Positions 37,779 to 48,670 of a DNA stretch of 64,000 bases are shown here, in pieces. The notes beneath the pieces were generated by a model that saw nothing but the letters and a program-made list of their open reading frames with translations, was not told the DNA's origin and made no database searches. Within the stretch, counting starts at the first letter, position 1. Every line of letters starts with the position of its first letter. The DNA is taken from NCBI GenBank assembly GCA_010645155.1, contig CM021323.1:3234762-3298761 (forward strand), in the 5' to 3' direction. The position numbers and the translations under genes were made by a program. The DNA is from Tigriopus japonicus (Eukaryota; Arthropoda; Copepoda; Harpacticoida; Harpacticidae).

Positions 37779-39530
37779 TCACCTTCGATAATCATCTCTT
37801 CTTTTGTAACTAGCATCTCGATCACGTCTGTGTCTGTCCCTAGATCGGGATCGAGATCGAGATCGGCATCTCGGTCGGTCATCTCGTTCTCGAGATCGAC
37901 GTCGACGAGTTCTTTCATCTCTCGATCGGTCTTTGGGCCTTCTGGGCGATCGTGAATGCGTCGATCTGGGCGGAGAAGGGGTAATTTGAGGGCGTTTCCG
38001 AGGACGATCCGAACGACTCGCTTCACTCTCCGAACTCGATGAATCCGAAGACGAATCTCGAGCCTTTTTCTTTTTCTTCTTCTTGCGACTTTTTTTCTCT
38101 TTTTTCCGTTGCTTTTTTTTATCTTTGGTCTCTTCCTCTGGTTCCTCTTCTTCAGAAGATTCTTCGGATTGAGGTAGAGGTTGGGGCGCACATCCTTCCA
38201 AAAAGAGCTTCTTCTTATCCGCGTCCAACTTTTCCAGGTCCTTGGGCAGTTTGTAGGTTTGTACGTGATCTACGCGAATAGTACGCCCGCATAATTTGAT
38301 GCCATTTAAGTTGTCCACGGTCAGAATGGTCGAACGTTGGTCCTGGAACAGTTTCAATTGCTAATGTAGGGACGATCCAACAATTGCTTTTAATTTTCTT
38401 GCCTAAGCATTAGTGATGGACCGAAAGCGCTTTCGGCCGAAATTTCGGTTTCGGTTTCGGTTATGCCTACCGAAACCGAAAGCAGACAAGCACTATGTAA
38501 AATGGAGTTTGCCAACAAAAAAAAAAAAATGGTCCAAAAACCTCTGAAATTTCAGTTGTCCGATTTTTTCAAAATTTGCGACTACCCAACATCAAACACA
38601 TGAGCATTCTAATTTTTAAGGCAGATTTTGCATTTGAACAATTTTGTAATCAGCTGCTTTCGGTTTCGGTTTCGGTTAAGCCCTTTCGAAACTTTCGGTT
38701 TCGGTTATGAGCCCTTACGGTCCATCACTACTAAGCATATTCCGTGATTTTTTTTTCACAGACTAGACGAGCCGATTTAAAGGCATTGTCCATAGTTTGA
38801 CGTTTGATCATTTTCTATCATATTTATAGATTGTTCGGCTAATTTCAAAAGTATAAAATGTTGCACCCTGGCCAAATAACTTTCTTATCCAAATCAGAGT
38901 TATTCAGAAACCCAAACATCAGAGTATCGCGATTTTCAAATTGCCTTTAAATTCTAAGGAATTTTGTTTACGATTCAGACGAAGAGCAGCTGTGTCTGAA
39001 AGTGTATGATTACATTTTTAACTAGCAGTTTTGTAAAAATTTGGTTTATTTAATCAAACTACGGGAATATTATGGCTTGGTTCGTCAAATATTTGTCATA
39101 TTGGCTAATATTCGGCTCAAATGAAGAAAGGTCAGGAGAAATTGCCGTGTTTGAAATATTTGCTTTTAAGATGAGCTTCAATATCATTCAAATTCGTAAA
39201 GGCTACTATTTGAATGGCTTTCAATGAAGCTATGACCTATTTGTTGCTAGGTTGGTAGTTTGGCTTTCTTACCATGAAGCAGATGAATCCGAATCCCTTG
39301 CTGTTTCCGGTTTGATGATCGCGAATCAAGTTGATGTGGACGATTTCTCCGTATTGTGAGAAGACGCTGAGCAGATCGCCTTCGGTCAATTCGTAGGGCA
39401 ATCCACCCAGAAAGATCCAAGCCGAGTCTCGATACTGCATGTGCCACGAGTTCTTGGTGCCCGACAAGCCCATCTCCAGCTCACGATCGTTCATCTTGAT
39501 CACATTCTTGATATTCGTTAAGGGATTCAT
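37779..39530 (-). CDS. RBMX2: RNA-binding motif protein X-linked 2 (spliceosome RES complex)
   Basis: RBMX2 is the animal relative of yeast Ist3/Snu17, a subunit of the RES complex of the spliceosome. Exon 1 is 39530-39273 and exon 2 is 38342-37779, giving 273 residues. The N-terminal block starts [10 protein letters not shown] and leads into one RRM (about residues 36-115) with RNP2 [10 protein letters not shown] and RNP1 KGFGFICF. Exon 2 resumes [20 protein letters not shown], then an acidic Glu run, a Lys run and a long RS/RD-rich tail. The acceptor at 38343-38344 is chosen because it gives exactly the family spacing; the more upstream AG would insert six residues. The intron carries a hAT-type element. 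Confidence 0.92.
38411..38730. mobile_element. Non-autonomous hAT-type element, 320 bp, in RBMX2 intron
   Basis: Ends TAGTGATGGACCGAAAG and (reversed) TAGTGATGGACCGTAAG are flanked by the exact 8-mer ctaagcat (38403-38410 and 38731-38738). Many cggtttcggtt motifs sit near both ends. A second, inverted copy of the same family is at 46488-46833. Confidence 0.9.
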
Positions 39531-40369
39531 CTTGATTTCTCTCTAAAACAATCTTTAACCGTGATTTATGGTATGGACTCGAGAACCTTAGAGAGGTTGT
39601 CAACGTTGTTGTTTTGGTTACTGATGTGATCAAATAAGCTGTTTGGTTGTTTGTTTGGCAATTTGTTTGGGATTTTAGAATCTTTGTTTGATTGGCATTG
39701 TTTGCCTCATTTTCAAATAAGTTTAGTGTTGCCAAAATGTCACAACAATTAAGATGAAGTATAACTGCATCTACTAGAATTAATTTTAAGGATAGTGACA
39801 GGTAGTTATATCCAATTAGTTCATAAGATAAGGAATATATTTTTTTGGGAACTCATGGCTTTGTATTAAGAGGGAGCTACGGGCAAAATAACAAGTGATG
39901 GCCCATTTTGAAGTTTCACTCTTGACATACCTGTCGGTCATGGTGACCAAAAACTACCTCTGAGCATTTTTTGCAATTCATTCTTCAATGGCCTTGATTG
40001 ATGTCGTGGCTTGATTTATTTCAAAAAACTCACTCACTTTAATGAATGAGCAATATGGTATGACTAAAGAGGAACATTTGTGAAAACAAGTTCTTTTCCC
40101 ATGGGAATGGCTTTCAAGTGTTGTGGGCGGCACTTTGAGCTCAGTTGTTTTGCACATTCACTCACCGGAAAAGGAGGAGCAGCGTCAAATTCTGGAGAAA
40201 AATATTAGGTTCGTCCGTGCGTGCTTTTTCCCAGCAATAACAATCTTACCAAGAAAACAAGATGAAGGACAATACCACCAACACGAATCAACTCTACAAC
40301 TTGAAAACTGCATCAGAATAAAGATGGATTTTTGTTGGGGAAATAAATTGCCCATCAAGAACCTCACTC
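39531..40369. other. Intergenic stretch upstream of RBMX2
   Basis: No gene recognised. The first 200 bases beyond the RBMX2 start are probably its promoter; gttt/ttgtttggca runs at 39600-39680 are low complexity. The phrase agtgatggcccatttt at 39893 recurs at 44594. Confidence 0.35.
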
Positions 40370-40640
40370 TTCCAATAGTCCATCAACTCGCCCGGGCTAT
40401 CATCACTCCCATCTTCCTCTAGGGCCTGCACCTCGGGCTTCCCAATTCCGCCTTCAAATTGGCCGATGCCACCTACACCAAATTCTTCAAACGATAATAC
40501 CTCAGCGTGCCCCAATAGGCCAATTATGCTTGGACGCATGTCATGCGCGAAACTGAGCCCTTCACCACCGAGTTGGCATGCAAGGTTAGGGTCCAACTAT
40601 ATTGGCAACTTAACCTTTCCGGAGGCGATATTTAAACACT
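40370..40640 (+). pseudogene. Probable LINE polymerase C-terminal relic
   Basis: A plus-strand frame reads SIVHQLARAIITPIFL, stop, GLHLGLPNSAFKLADATYTK, FFKR, stop, YLSVPQ, stop, then ETEPFTTELACKVR. This is the pattern of the post-polymerase region of non-LTR elements (the PIxLYG..W and following Lys/Arg-rich helices), with at least three stops. It is not part of any intact frame. The assignment rests on pattern only. Confidence 0.4.
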
Positions 40641-40687
40641 ATCAGTCCATTGCTTCAACTTACTCTGAAGCGATGGACTGATAGTGT
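40636..40687. repeat. 22-bp-arm hairpin
   Basis: Left arm acactatcagtccattgctt.. at 40636-40657 pairs with 40666-40687 with one G-T-type mismatch; the loop is 8 bases. It lies directly after the LINE-like relic. Confidence 0.8.
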
Positions 40688-42412
40688 AAGAGATCAAATC
40701 CTTAGCGCCTACTCGACCTCTTGTGATGTCCAAAATTGTTTTTCATGTCGTTGATCCGGATTGTCTCAATGATGATGCATTTCTTTCCAGTACCGTGAAT
40801 CTATTGCCGATTGTTCTATTCCAATGAACCTCAAGTGATTTTGTTAAACATGAATCTGAAGAAAACAATATCGTCAAAGTGACGCATTTGGACTTCATTA
40901 AAACAAGCCGTTATGGCTTTTGAAGATCCATGGTCTCAATTCCATTCAATTTTACCTTTACACCCACATTTTACATTTGAGACCGAAATACATACATACA
41001 TATCTGGACACCTGTTGTCATTCCCGGTCAAGGACTTGCCAACACCCTTATTGTCCTTGGCCTGACATCCCTTTGGAATATCGTTGGTCGCGCACCTTCA
41101 TCCGGCTTCGTGCCCAACTCCATCAATGACTTTGTATGACTTGAATGTTGCCCAAGACAAAAAAGGACACCTGTACGTATAGTTTTAAGCAACGAGAATG
41201 GAATTTCCCAGTCCAACGTTCTCTGGCTGAAAAATGAAGTTTCAAGCCGTCAAGGGAAAATAAAATTGGATTCCAATCAAAGCCTTTTCTAACAATCTTT
41301 CGTGTATTCTGAATCATAAGTTTCTTTGCTTAATTCCCAATCTTGATATTTTTTCAGCTCAAGTGATGGATCCTGCCATGGGACATTGCGCATTCCTTGA
41401 ACAATCTCTTCGACACCAAAAGGATACTCGAAAGTGGGAGGAAATTCTACATTCTAAACTTATCAGCCCTGAAATAATCTGTCCTAATATCAAGTTTCAA
41501 GCCTTACCAACAATATCGTACCTCAATCACCGTGATCAAAATAAAAGGCTTAAAAGAAGTTTATGCATGTTCTAAGGACAATTGTTTAACGCGCGACCAA
41601 GTGATTTTTGGGCTCATTAGTTTAATTCTAGGCCTCTCATCCCCGTGTCTTATGGGTAATTGCCTGAATGGCCGCATTCAAACCAGAATGGGTGCACTTT
41701 TGCAACATAAAGTTCAATCATGTGAAGAATCTCATGTAAGTTACATGAGATTCTTTACAATATGTACCAATATGAACTCTAGAAGGAAATAAAATCTTCC
41801 ATGAACAATGAATGGCTTTTAGACATATTCACATTCCACGGGAAGAAAACATTGACATCATAATGTTTTGTAGAGCCTTAGTGTGAAGTATCGTGTGCAA
41901 TCAATAATCAAAAAATAGATTGTCCCTAACTTTGGTTAATTCTGAGGATTTATTAGACGCTCATTAATTTACATCATGAACTAATTTTACATTAACTTGG
42001 TGCATAGTAAAATAAAACAAGCTCAAACAAAAAGCTGAAAAAATAGAAGAAGAGGGTAATAAAACGGCAAAAGATTGACACAAAACAACAAAAATGACGT
42101 AGACATTAAAAATAGGAGTGCACAAAATATGACTTTTTTCACAAAAAAAATTAATATCACTCGATTTGAAAACAAGGGCACACATTTCAAGCACATGGAC
42201 AATAGGCTTGGACAAATCACAAGAAAACTGCGGCTGGTACAAGGATTATTCAGTCCTAAAAATTATACTCCTAACAGGCGGGGACATTTTTAAACGTTTT
42301 TTTTATTTTCTTTATCACAAAGTTTTGCCCCTTAACGATAAAAATAATTTTCCATAATGTTTATTGCGAGAATCATCGTCTCATTGGATATATTATAAGT
42401 ACAGTTTATATA
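40688..42412. other. Intergenic stretch, no gene recognised
   Basis: Short frames at 40920-41129, 41363-41575, 41532-41792 (+) and 41964-42242 (-) show no domain. The stretch at 41020-41125 may be further LINE debris. A compact hairpin lies at 41725-41755. Confidence 0.35.
41725..41755. repeat. Perfect 14-bp-arm hairpin
   Basis: aagaatctcatgta (41725-41738) and its exact reverse complement (41742-41755) are separated by three bases. No run of T follows that would suggest an RNA polymerase III stop directly after it. Confidence 0.8.
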
Positions 42413-42542
42413 TATCGTGGGCCCAAAGCTCTTTGATCGCTAATTTGTGGGCCCCTGAAGTTACCAATGCCTGATTGGTGGGCCCCTGACAATACGAAAC
42501 ATAATTCGTGAGCCTTGACCCAAAAGGGGTTGCCGACCCCTG
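42413..42542 (-). mobile_element. Truncated hAT-type element related to 26375-26621
   Basis: Read on the minus strand, the sequence starts CAGGGGTCGGCAACCCC at 42542 and continues with ggcccac motifs as in the complete element. The other end is missing and the left limit is approximate. Confidence 0.6.
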
Positions 42543-45500
42543 GTCTAAACCCCCCACATGGGTTCAAGTCTCGTCGGCTTTGTGGAGTCCTCGTGATCAA
42601 CATTTCGAGATCGAGTCTGTGCAAAGTGGTGGGGAACATGTGGAGGTTTGATGTGAGGGCCAGTGGATCAATTGAACATAGGCACCACGTCCTTCTTAAT
42701 TTTTGAAAAAAATGAGTTGTTGATGGTTGTTACTTTCCCTTTTCTTGTTGACGCACTAAACTTGTTTGTTTTGAAATCTTCACTTCACTAATGCACTTAG
42801 AGGTGACCAATCGAAAAATTAACAAATCGTGTACCCTTCTCAAGGTAGAAAAACTCTGACTTGCTGCATTTCACTGGGAATTGAAGACGAAGTCAAATTT
42901 ACCATCCAAAGCCTCCAAGGGTAGAATCATCATATACTCTTGCACTTATTTTGGGCCTAGTGACCTATATTCGGACATTTGGTTACATAGACCTACGAAA
43001 GGAGTGATAATGAAAGCAACTAAGACATGTCTTTGGCAAGATTTATTTGTATGAAATTAGGACTCAAAAATAGAAACAGTAACAAAAGTCATAGCAATAA
43101 TTTGTTACTCCATTTTTCAAACTTGTATTTTGTTTCACTTACAAGAGTCACCCTAGCAGTTCTCTTCATTTGAATAATAGAGTAGTTTTATAGAGTGAAC
43201 CAAATGGGTTCAAAAGTGTTTCTCCATACTGCAAGCTTAAGGTAAGTAAAAAATACAAATCAATAATAGACAATTCCAGTCTTATCATCTTAGCCTAACG
43301 TTTTACCCATAACGCCAAAAGGATAACATGTATTCACATGAACTTGCTTGTAGACACTCTACTTTTTTAACTCTATCAACAGCTTCTATTTCCTGTTTGA
43401 TTGGAATTTGTTTGTTATTTGTAATTATTTGGGGGGATTCTGTTTGTCTTTGTTTGATTGATTATTTGGGATAATTGATTGTTCCCATCAGTAGTTTTGG
43501 TGATTCGGATTCAACGTTGCCATGGGATTTCCAGTCGACTCTGCCAAAATGAATGATTGGCATTTTATGTGATGCCGATTAAAGCCTTCTCTAATGCTAG
43601 TAAACTCCGCACTGTCACATGATAGGCACTGGGATAAGGCTTAAATTTTTTCGGTTAATGTACCCGTTTTATACTTTTTTACGTTCACAATTCACCGTGA
43701 AAACCACAATTCCTGAATTTCAGTGCAAATCATGGCATTGGATTCAGGACTGGAGTGTCTTACTTTTGTATGGTAGGGCAGGGATAACCTATATAATAGT
43801 ATTAATACTGGATACGAACTCGCGGAATTTCTCCGGCACGCAACCTCCGGTATGAGGGCGAGAGTTCGTAAACAACAAGTACAAACCGCCATGTTGGGAG
43901 CGGAAAATCAAACGGAAATCGACCAAAATTCCAAAAGATAGTGCGCCAATCGGTGTTCCCTGTATTTCAAGCGGGTCCAGCCAAGTCCTAGCCTTGGTAA
44001 AGGTCAACCCCACGCCCCAAAATCAGTCCGATGTTGGTGTTTTGAAGACAACAAGTTCAGCCATGAACGAGTGAATGAAAGAGTGAATAAATGATCACAT
44101 CATGGAGGGCTAATTCATTGGTCACAAGTGCGAATGAACCTGCAAGGTGTCTTTTCTTCAAGATGACGATCAAGTGATTAAATGAAATTTGATGACCAGG
44201 TTACCTGATACCAATCATTAGAAGTGATAGCCTCATCTGAAGCAAATAGAAAGAAAATGGACCTGAATTCGAGCGCAAATTCCTCGTGAAAAAGGATAAA
44301 GAACCAACTTTCGCCCGTACAAAAACGGAGAGTTTCTTTACGCACATCCAATACACAACTTGAACAACAAAGAATATTTTACGATTCCATGAATTATCAA
44401 CAACAAAATAACGTTTTTTTCCGAGCTCATATATCATCTGACTTGAACGTCTTATTAGTATCTTTGAACTTACAATTGAACCCATCCATCAATATTTAAG
44501 GTATTATCCTGAACTGAATTAACACATGCCAAACTTTGCATGAAATTAAGGTTTTTATAAGTTGTCACCTTGGCATAATTTAATGTTCTATAAGTGATGG
44601 CCCATTTTTGAATTTCTTTTATTGTATGGTTGTGTTTTTTAGTTCAGGATAATAAGGACAGGTAAGATATTCTTAAGTTGTTCAAGTTGCGTGATGGACG
44701 AGTGCGATAAAATTCCCCGTTTTGATCCGGGTGAGAGTATGTGGGGAAAGTTGGTTCTTAATCCCTTTTCAAGAGGAATTTGCGTTCGGATTAAGGTCCA
44801 TATAGAACAAAGAAAGAAGAAATCCTCAGTGTCAAGAATTCGATCAAATGAAGAGCAAATTAAGATGACTTTGAAACCTATTAGGTGGACCTACTAGTAA
44901 TGGATGGGCTCAATATTTTGATCTGCCTTTCGAGTCAGTCAGCCCAAATTGGTGATCTGACAGTCTAACCCGGATTACATGGACCCTCTCAAAGTCTTTA
45001 GAATGAAATGCTCCCATCAAGATTGAATTGTGTGGATTTTTCATTCAATTTGATTGTTAATTCCTGGACAAGGGGATCTAAGAAGACCAATCAAACCTTA
45101 TCAAGCCTGTAGAGCCTATCCCTGCAATGATAAGAGATGATCCTCTGGTCCTGAAGGACCCTTACCCCCAGTCCTGCGTGGTCCTGACCTTCTTGAGCCC
45201 CAAGACTTGAAAACATTTCAATCAAATCCACAATCCAGGATTTAATCCCCACGTTTTTTACTCATTTTGTCTCAAGGACATTGTGATTGCCTTTGTTCCT
45301 ATTCCAATCCGGATCAGACGGTTGATCTGATCCAGAACCCTCAAAAGTGCCCTTCAATAGTTATAGCCAACAACATCTCCGACTTGGACTCCATCTTGTT
45401 TCAAAATGAGACCATTCTTGTTCTTTCATTTTCCTATGGAAATGGTTCCTGCGTTGTGGAGGTGTTGACGAGGATGGAAGAGGAGTAACACTCCAGATAC

Positions 45501-46341
45501 CACCACGGATACCTCTGCTTAGCATTGTTTCACTGATGTTGGACTAATGGGTGAAGCAAGATTCCATTTACGTATTTTCCTCATCGTTATGAGGACTAAA
45601 ATCCTTTGGAGAGCTGAATGTCAAAAGTTCATGAGACGAGTAAAAGAGTGCTGGGACCTCTAAAATCAAGGTGAAGAACATCCAGTCCACAAATATTAAC
45701 ACAAAAAGTTTGACTGAATTCTTTCAAGACACGTGTTCAACAGTTTTAGCCGTTAATAAGGAATAAATGACGTTGTGTCAAAATATAGCCTCGGCCTCAT
45801 ACCATTTTTTCAAAAATCGGAGTTCGTGTCCACCCCTTTCAGGGGTTCCTGGGTAGGGTGACTTGAGTATATGGCCATTCATGATGCGGCATTTTATGGC
45901 TAAATGGTTAGATATATGCATGCTTTTCTTATTTAGGTACTTAGGTATTTTTTTACGTTTTTCTTTTCCACTCTCACAATAAACGTTGTGATTTTCAGGC
46001 AATATAATCAGTTTTAGCAAGCTAAAGGGTTAAACTCGAGGGCGAGAATCGGTCGTTCTCTAAGCGATCTAGTGACATTGTGGCAAAATTATTCAACCTA
46101 CACAAATAAAAATAAAAATCTCCAACCGAAATTCAAATTTTCAACCGTAGTACAATGGAAAAAACCTGAAAGAGTGGCAGAATGAAGTTTACTTGCTAAA
46201 CGGGAGTGACTACAAATAAAATGACGGTACTTCGAGCTTCTTAAGGCGGTGGTATCCTGAAACCCTCTGGCAACGCTGAAGCCCAGCTACACAAACAAAC
46301 AAACAAACAAATGGAGCCCAAGACCATTGAGATCTACTAAA
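42543..46341. other. Intergenic stretch, no gene recognised
   Basis: Short open frames without domains occur at 43619-43855, 44691-44897 and 45267-45488 (+), and 43789-44013 and 45778-46020 (-). A small inverted-repeat element is at 44502-44654. A short (acaa)n run lies at 46290-46310. Confidence 0.35.
44502..44654. repeat. Small inverted-repeat element, 153 bp
   Basis: TATTATCCTGAACT at 44502-44515 is exactly mirrored at 44641-44654. The flanks aagg on both sides could be a short duplication, with boundaries uncertain by one base. No coding content. Confidence 0.5.
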
Positions 46342-46487
46342 TACTAGAGGGAGTGTAATCGTAAAAACGTGTTGCCCGTCGCCAACTGTTGAGCGGACAA
46401 AAGTGCGGGAACATTTGATATGTGTGACCAAGCAAATGTCAAGCATGCAATTGACGAATCAAGGGTGGAATTAAGTAATGTTTTTGG

Positions 46488-46833
46488 TAGTGATGGACCG
46501 AAAGGGCTCATAACCGAAACGGAAAGTTTCGGCTGAAAGAGGGCTTAACCGAAACCGAAACCAAAAGCAACTGACTACAGAATTGTATAAATGCAAAATC
46601 CACCTTAAAAATTAAATTGCTTGTGTGTTTGATGTTGGCTAGTTGCAAATTATGACAAATCGGGAAAATTAAATTTCGAAGATTTTTGGACGAATTTTTT
46701 TCCGATTTTGTAGTCAAACTCCATCCTTTATAGTCCATATCTGCTTTTGGTTTCGGTAGGCATAACCGAAACCGAACCCGAAATCGAAATTTCGGCCGTA
46801 ATTTCGGCCGAAAGCGCTTTCTGTCCATCACTA
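46488..46833. mobile_element. Non-autonomous hAT-type element, 346 bp, nested
   Basis: This is an inverted copy of the 38411-38730 family: TAGTGATGGACCGAAAG at the left and ..CTGTCCATCACTA at the right, with cggtttcgg motifs. Flanking 8-mers are gtttttgg (46480-46487) and gttattgg (46834-46841), seven of eight matching. The sequence without the insertion can be read in the related repeat near 18370. Confidence 0.88.
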
Positions 46834-47009
46834 GTTATTGGGTCATATTTTGCGATTGCTAGTGGTCACTTTCTTGAAAGAACCAAGACGTCACAAGGTG
46901 ACCATGCATTGGATTTGTATACTACAACTGGGATTTTTTTGCCAATTCATTAAATAAGTCACAGAGAGGAAGAACACAGATTTTAGCGTTTGCGTTATGT
47001 AGGATTAAT

Positions 47010-47174
47010 CAAGGATGGCTCAAGCCAGGATTACTTTCAAAATACACACTGGGTCCGATTAGTACAATGAAAATTAAACGGAACAATATATTTATTGCAA
47101 AAACCTCACATTTTAGTACAATGATCGGACCCAGTGTGTATTTTTGAAATTCGTCCTGATGTACAGTGGTCCCT
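47010..47174 (+). mobile_element. 165-bp palindromic insertion, single arm of the 26694-28312 composite
   Basis: It starts CAAGGATGGCTCAAGCC, contains the inner mirror pair acacactgggtccgat / atcggacccagtgtgt, and ends gtacagtggtccct. Exact copies of ggattaat flank it (47002-47009 and 47175-47182). Copy I of the host repeat (near 5155-5165, reversed) shows the uninterrupted host sequence. The ends are not good inverted repeats of each other, so the class is open. Confidence 0.65.
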
Positions 47175-47413
47175 GGATTAATCCAATACTTATATGGACA
47201 AATACTAACTCGTGGCTTCAAGATCGAGTTTAAAAATGGTGGTCTTGATATGCAAGTTTGGTCACATAAACTGTCCGCTCAACAGTTGTGAGGACGACAT
47301 TTTCCTCATAAATTCAACGCATTCCGCCCCACTTGCCAAATCAGCCTGATTAAAGCTCGCACGCTATCTAGTGATCACTACCGGAGCGTCTTCGATTGAT
47401 CCAGTCATCCAAG

Positions 47414-47818
47414 ATGAACTCGCCGCATATTGAGTGTCAAGCAGCTTTGCGAGATGGCAGCACGGGGAATCGGATCCAGATCCGACGCTTTTATTTGACG
47501 AGGCGTGCCTCTGCGGATTTAACGCGCCTTCATAAAGAGTTGGCGGAGATTTTCGTCGGTATCCCCACGCCGTTTCGGATCTATTGGACCGATACACTTG
47601 GAGACATTGTCATCCAAACGAGTTCCGAGCTAGAATTGGCCTTTAAGGCCATGGCGGGCCAACTATTCAATATCATTGTCGAGATCGGGCCAGCCGGAAA
47701 CGCCCTCAACGGTGAAAAAAACGCGGATTATGAGCCACAGGTATCGGAACCACTTCATAGACGTTTGCTTTTGGAAAATAAGGGATTCCGATCGATCAAT
47801 CCATCAATGAAAACTTGA
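47414..47818 (+). CDS. PB1-domain protein, N-terminal part similar to p62/sequestosome-1
   Basis: A 134-codon frame. The first 90 residues look like a PB1 domain: a basic strand QIRRFYLTRR, then an amphipathic helix (LTRLHKELAEIF), then the acidic OPCA-type segment FRIYWTDTLGDIVI followed by a SSELELAFKAM helix. In p62 this domain forms polymers and binds atypical PKC and NBR1. No ZZ zinc finger or LIR/UBA region is visible downstream, although a donor-like CAG/gtatcg at about 47739 could lead to distant exons. A mobile element ends only 40 bases upstream. It may be the first exon of a longer gene, a truncated copy, or a small free-standing PB1 protein. Confidence 0.55.
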   Translation: MNSPHIECQAALRDGSTGNRIQIRRFYLTRRASADLTRLHKELAEIFVGIPTPFRIYWTDTLGDIVIQTSSELELAFKAMAGQLFNIIVEIGPAGNALNGEKNADYEPQVSEPLHRRLLLENKGFRSINPSMKT

Positions 47819-48670
47819 TTGAATTTGCAGAAGGTTTAGATAGATATTGGTACTTCAGCCTGGCAATGGAGTTCCAAAAGTAATATTGAAATCTATCCGT
47901 TTACTTTCGTTTAATGAGGAGTTGACTTTTATAAAATTACAATGATCTTAAGTTTTCCATTTTTTTAATGCATGGTAGTCATTGCAACACTTTGAAATAC
48001 TGCCTGGATGCAGATTTCCATGGATTTCGTAGCGTAAACGTTCTTGACTAAGCTTAAAAGCTTAGATTTGCCAACTTTTTTTCTTACTTTTTATGCCGTT
48101 TTTTTAACTTTAAAAAAATCTTTGATTTTTTCTTCTTCATTGCTCTAGTGACAAGTGGCGTGTCAACTAAATCACATCTATCTAATATGATTTATGGATT
48201 ATTTTTATTGTTCAGAACCACCCACGACATTCAAATGTGTAAAGGGTATTGGAAAAAAGAATAAGAAAAAACAAAGAGAGAAGAGAGAAAAAACGGAATT
48301 GGTAACGTGTCATGTTCCATCACACAAAATGCATATAGCTTTTGAACTGGAAAATTGTGCTAGAAACATTTTCAAGGAGGGCTGACATCAACAATCATCA
48401 TATTGAACTTGAATTTTCTCAGTGTCTTTTTAACAAAAAGTGTATTTAAACCTAACCTCTTAATCATGAAACTTGCTTGTGAGTGAGAATGAAATTTTAA
48501 ACGAAAGAAGTCCTTCATGGAGGCAAAAACACACTTTCTAAAGATTCACTGCGAATTCCTTTCACGGATGATTTGGTTCTCATCTAAGACTTCACAATGA
48601 AACCCCTGTCAAGATTATTATTCTCTTGTCTTTTTAGAATCCGCCTTACAGAAGGACCATCAAAAGAAGG
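47819..48670. other. Stretch between the PB1 frame and the coiled-coil frame
   Basis: A Lys-rich frame at 48194-48385 follows an acceptor-like ttgttcag at 48216, so it might be an exon of the PB1 gene, but no domain supports this. Otherwise AT-rich without features. Confidence 0.3.

Larger units (their letters stand above)
46342..47373 (+). mobile_element. Inverted-terminal repeat family, copy III, with two insertions
   Basis: Ends and interior match copies I and II. It is interrupted by a hAT-type element (46488-46833) and by a 165-bp insertion (47010-47174). Without these and their target duplications it would be about 505 bp, like copy I. It ends 40 bases before the PB1 reading frame. Confidence 0.7.

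Noticed and set aside
38343..38357. Upstream start or acceptor adding six residues to RBMX2 exon 2
   Set aside because: The downstream AG gives the exact family spacing between ICF and DQRST.
42545..42580. tRNA-like T-arm (gggttcaagtctcgt)
   Set aside because: No acceptor, D-arm or anticodon arm can be folded upstream; the upstream sequence is a truncated hAT element.
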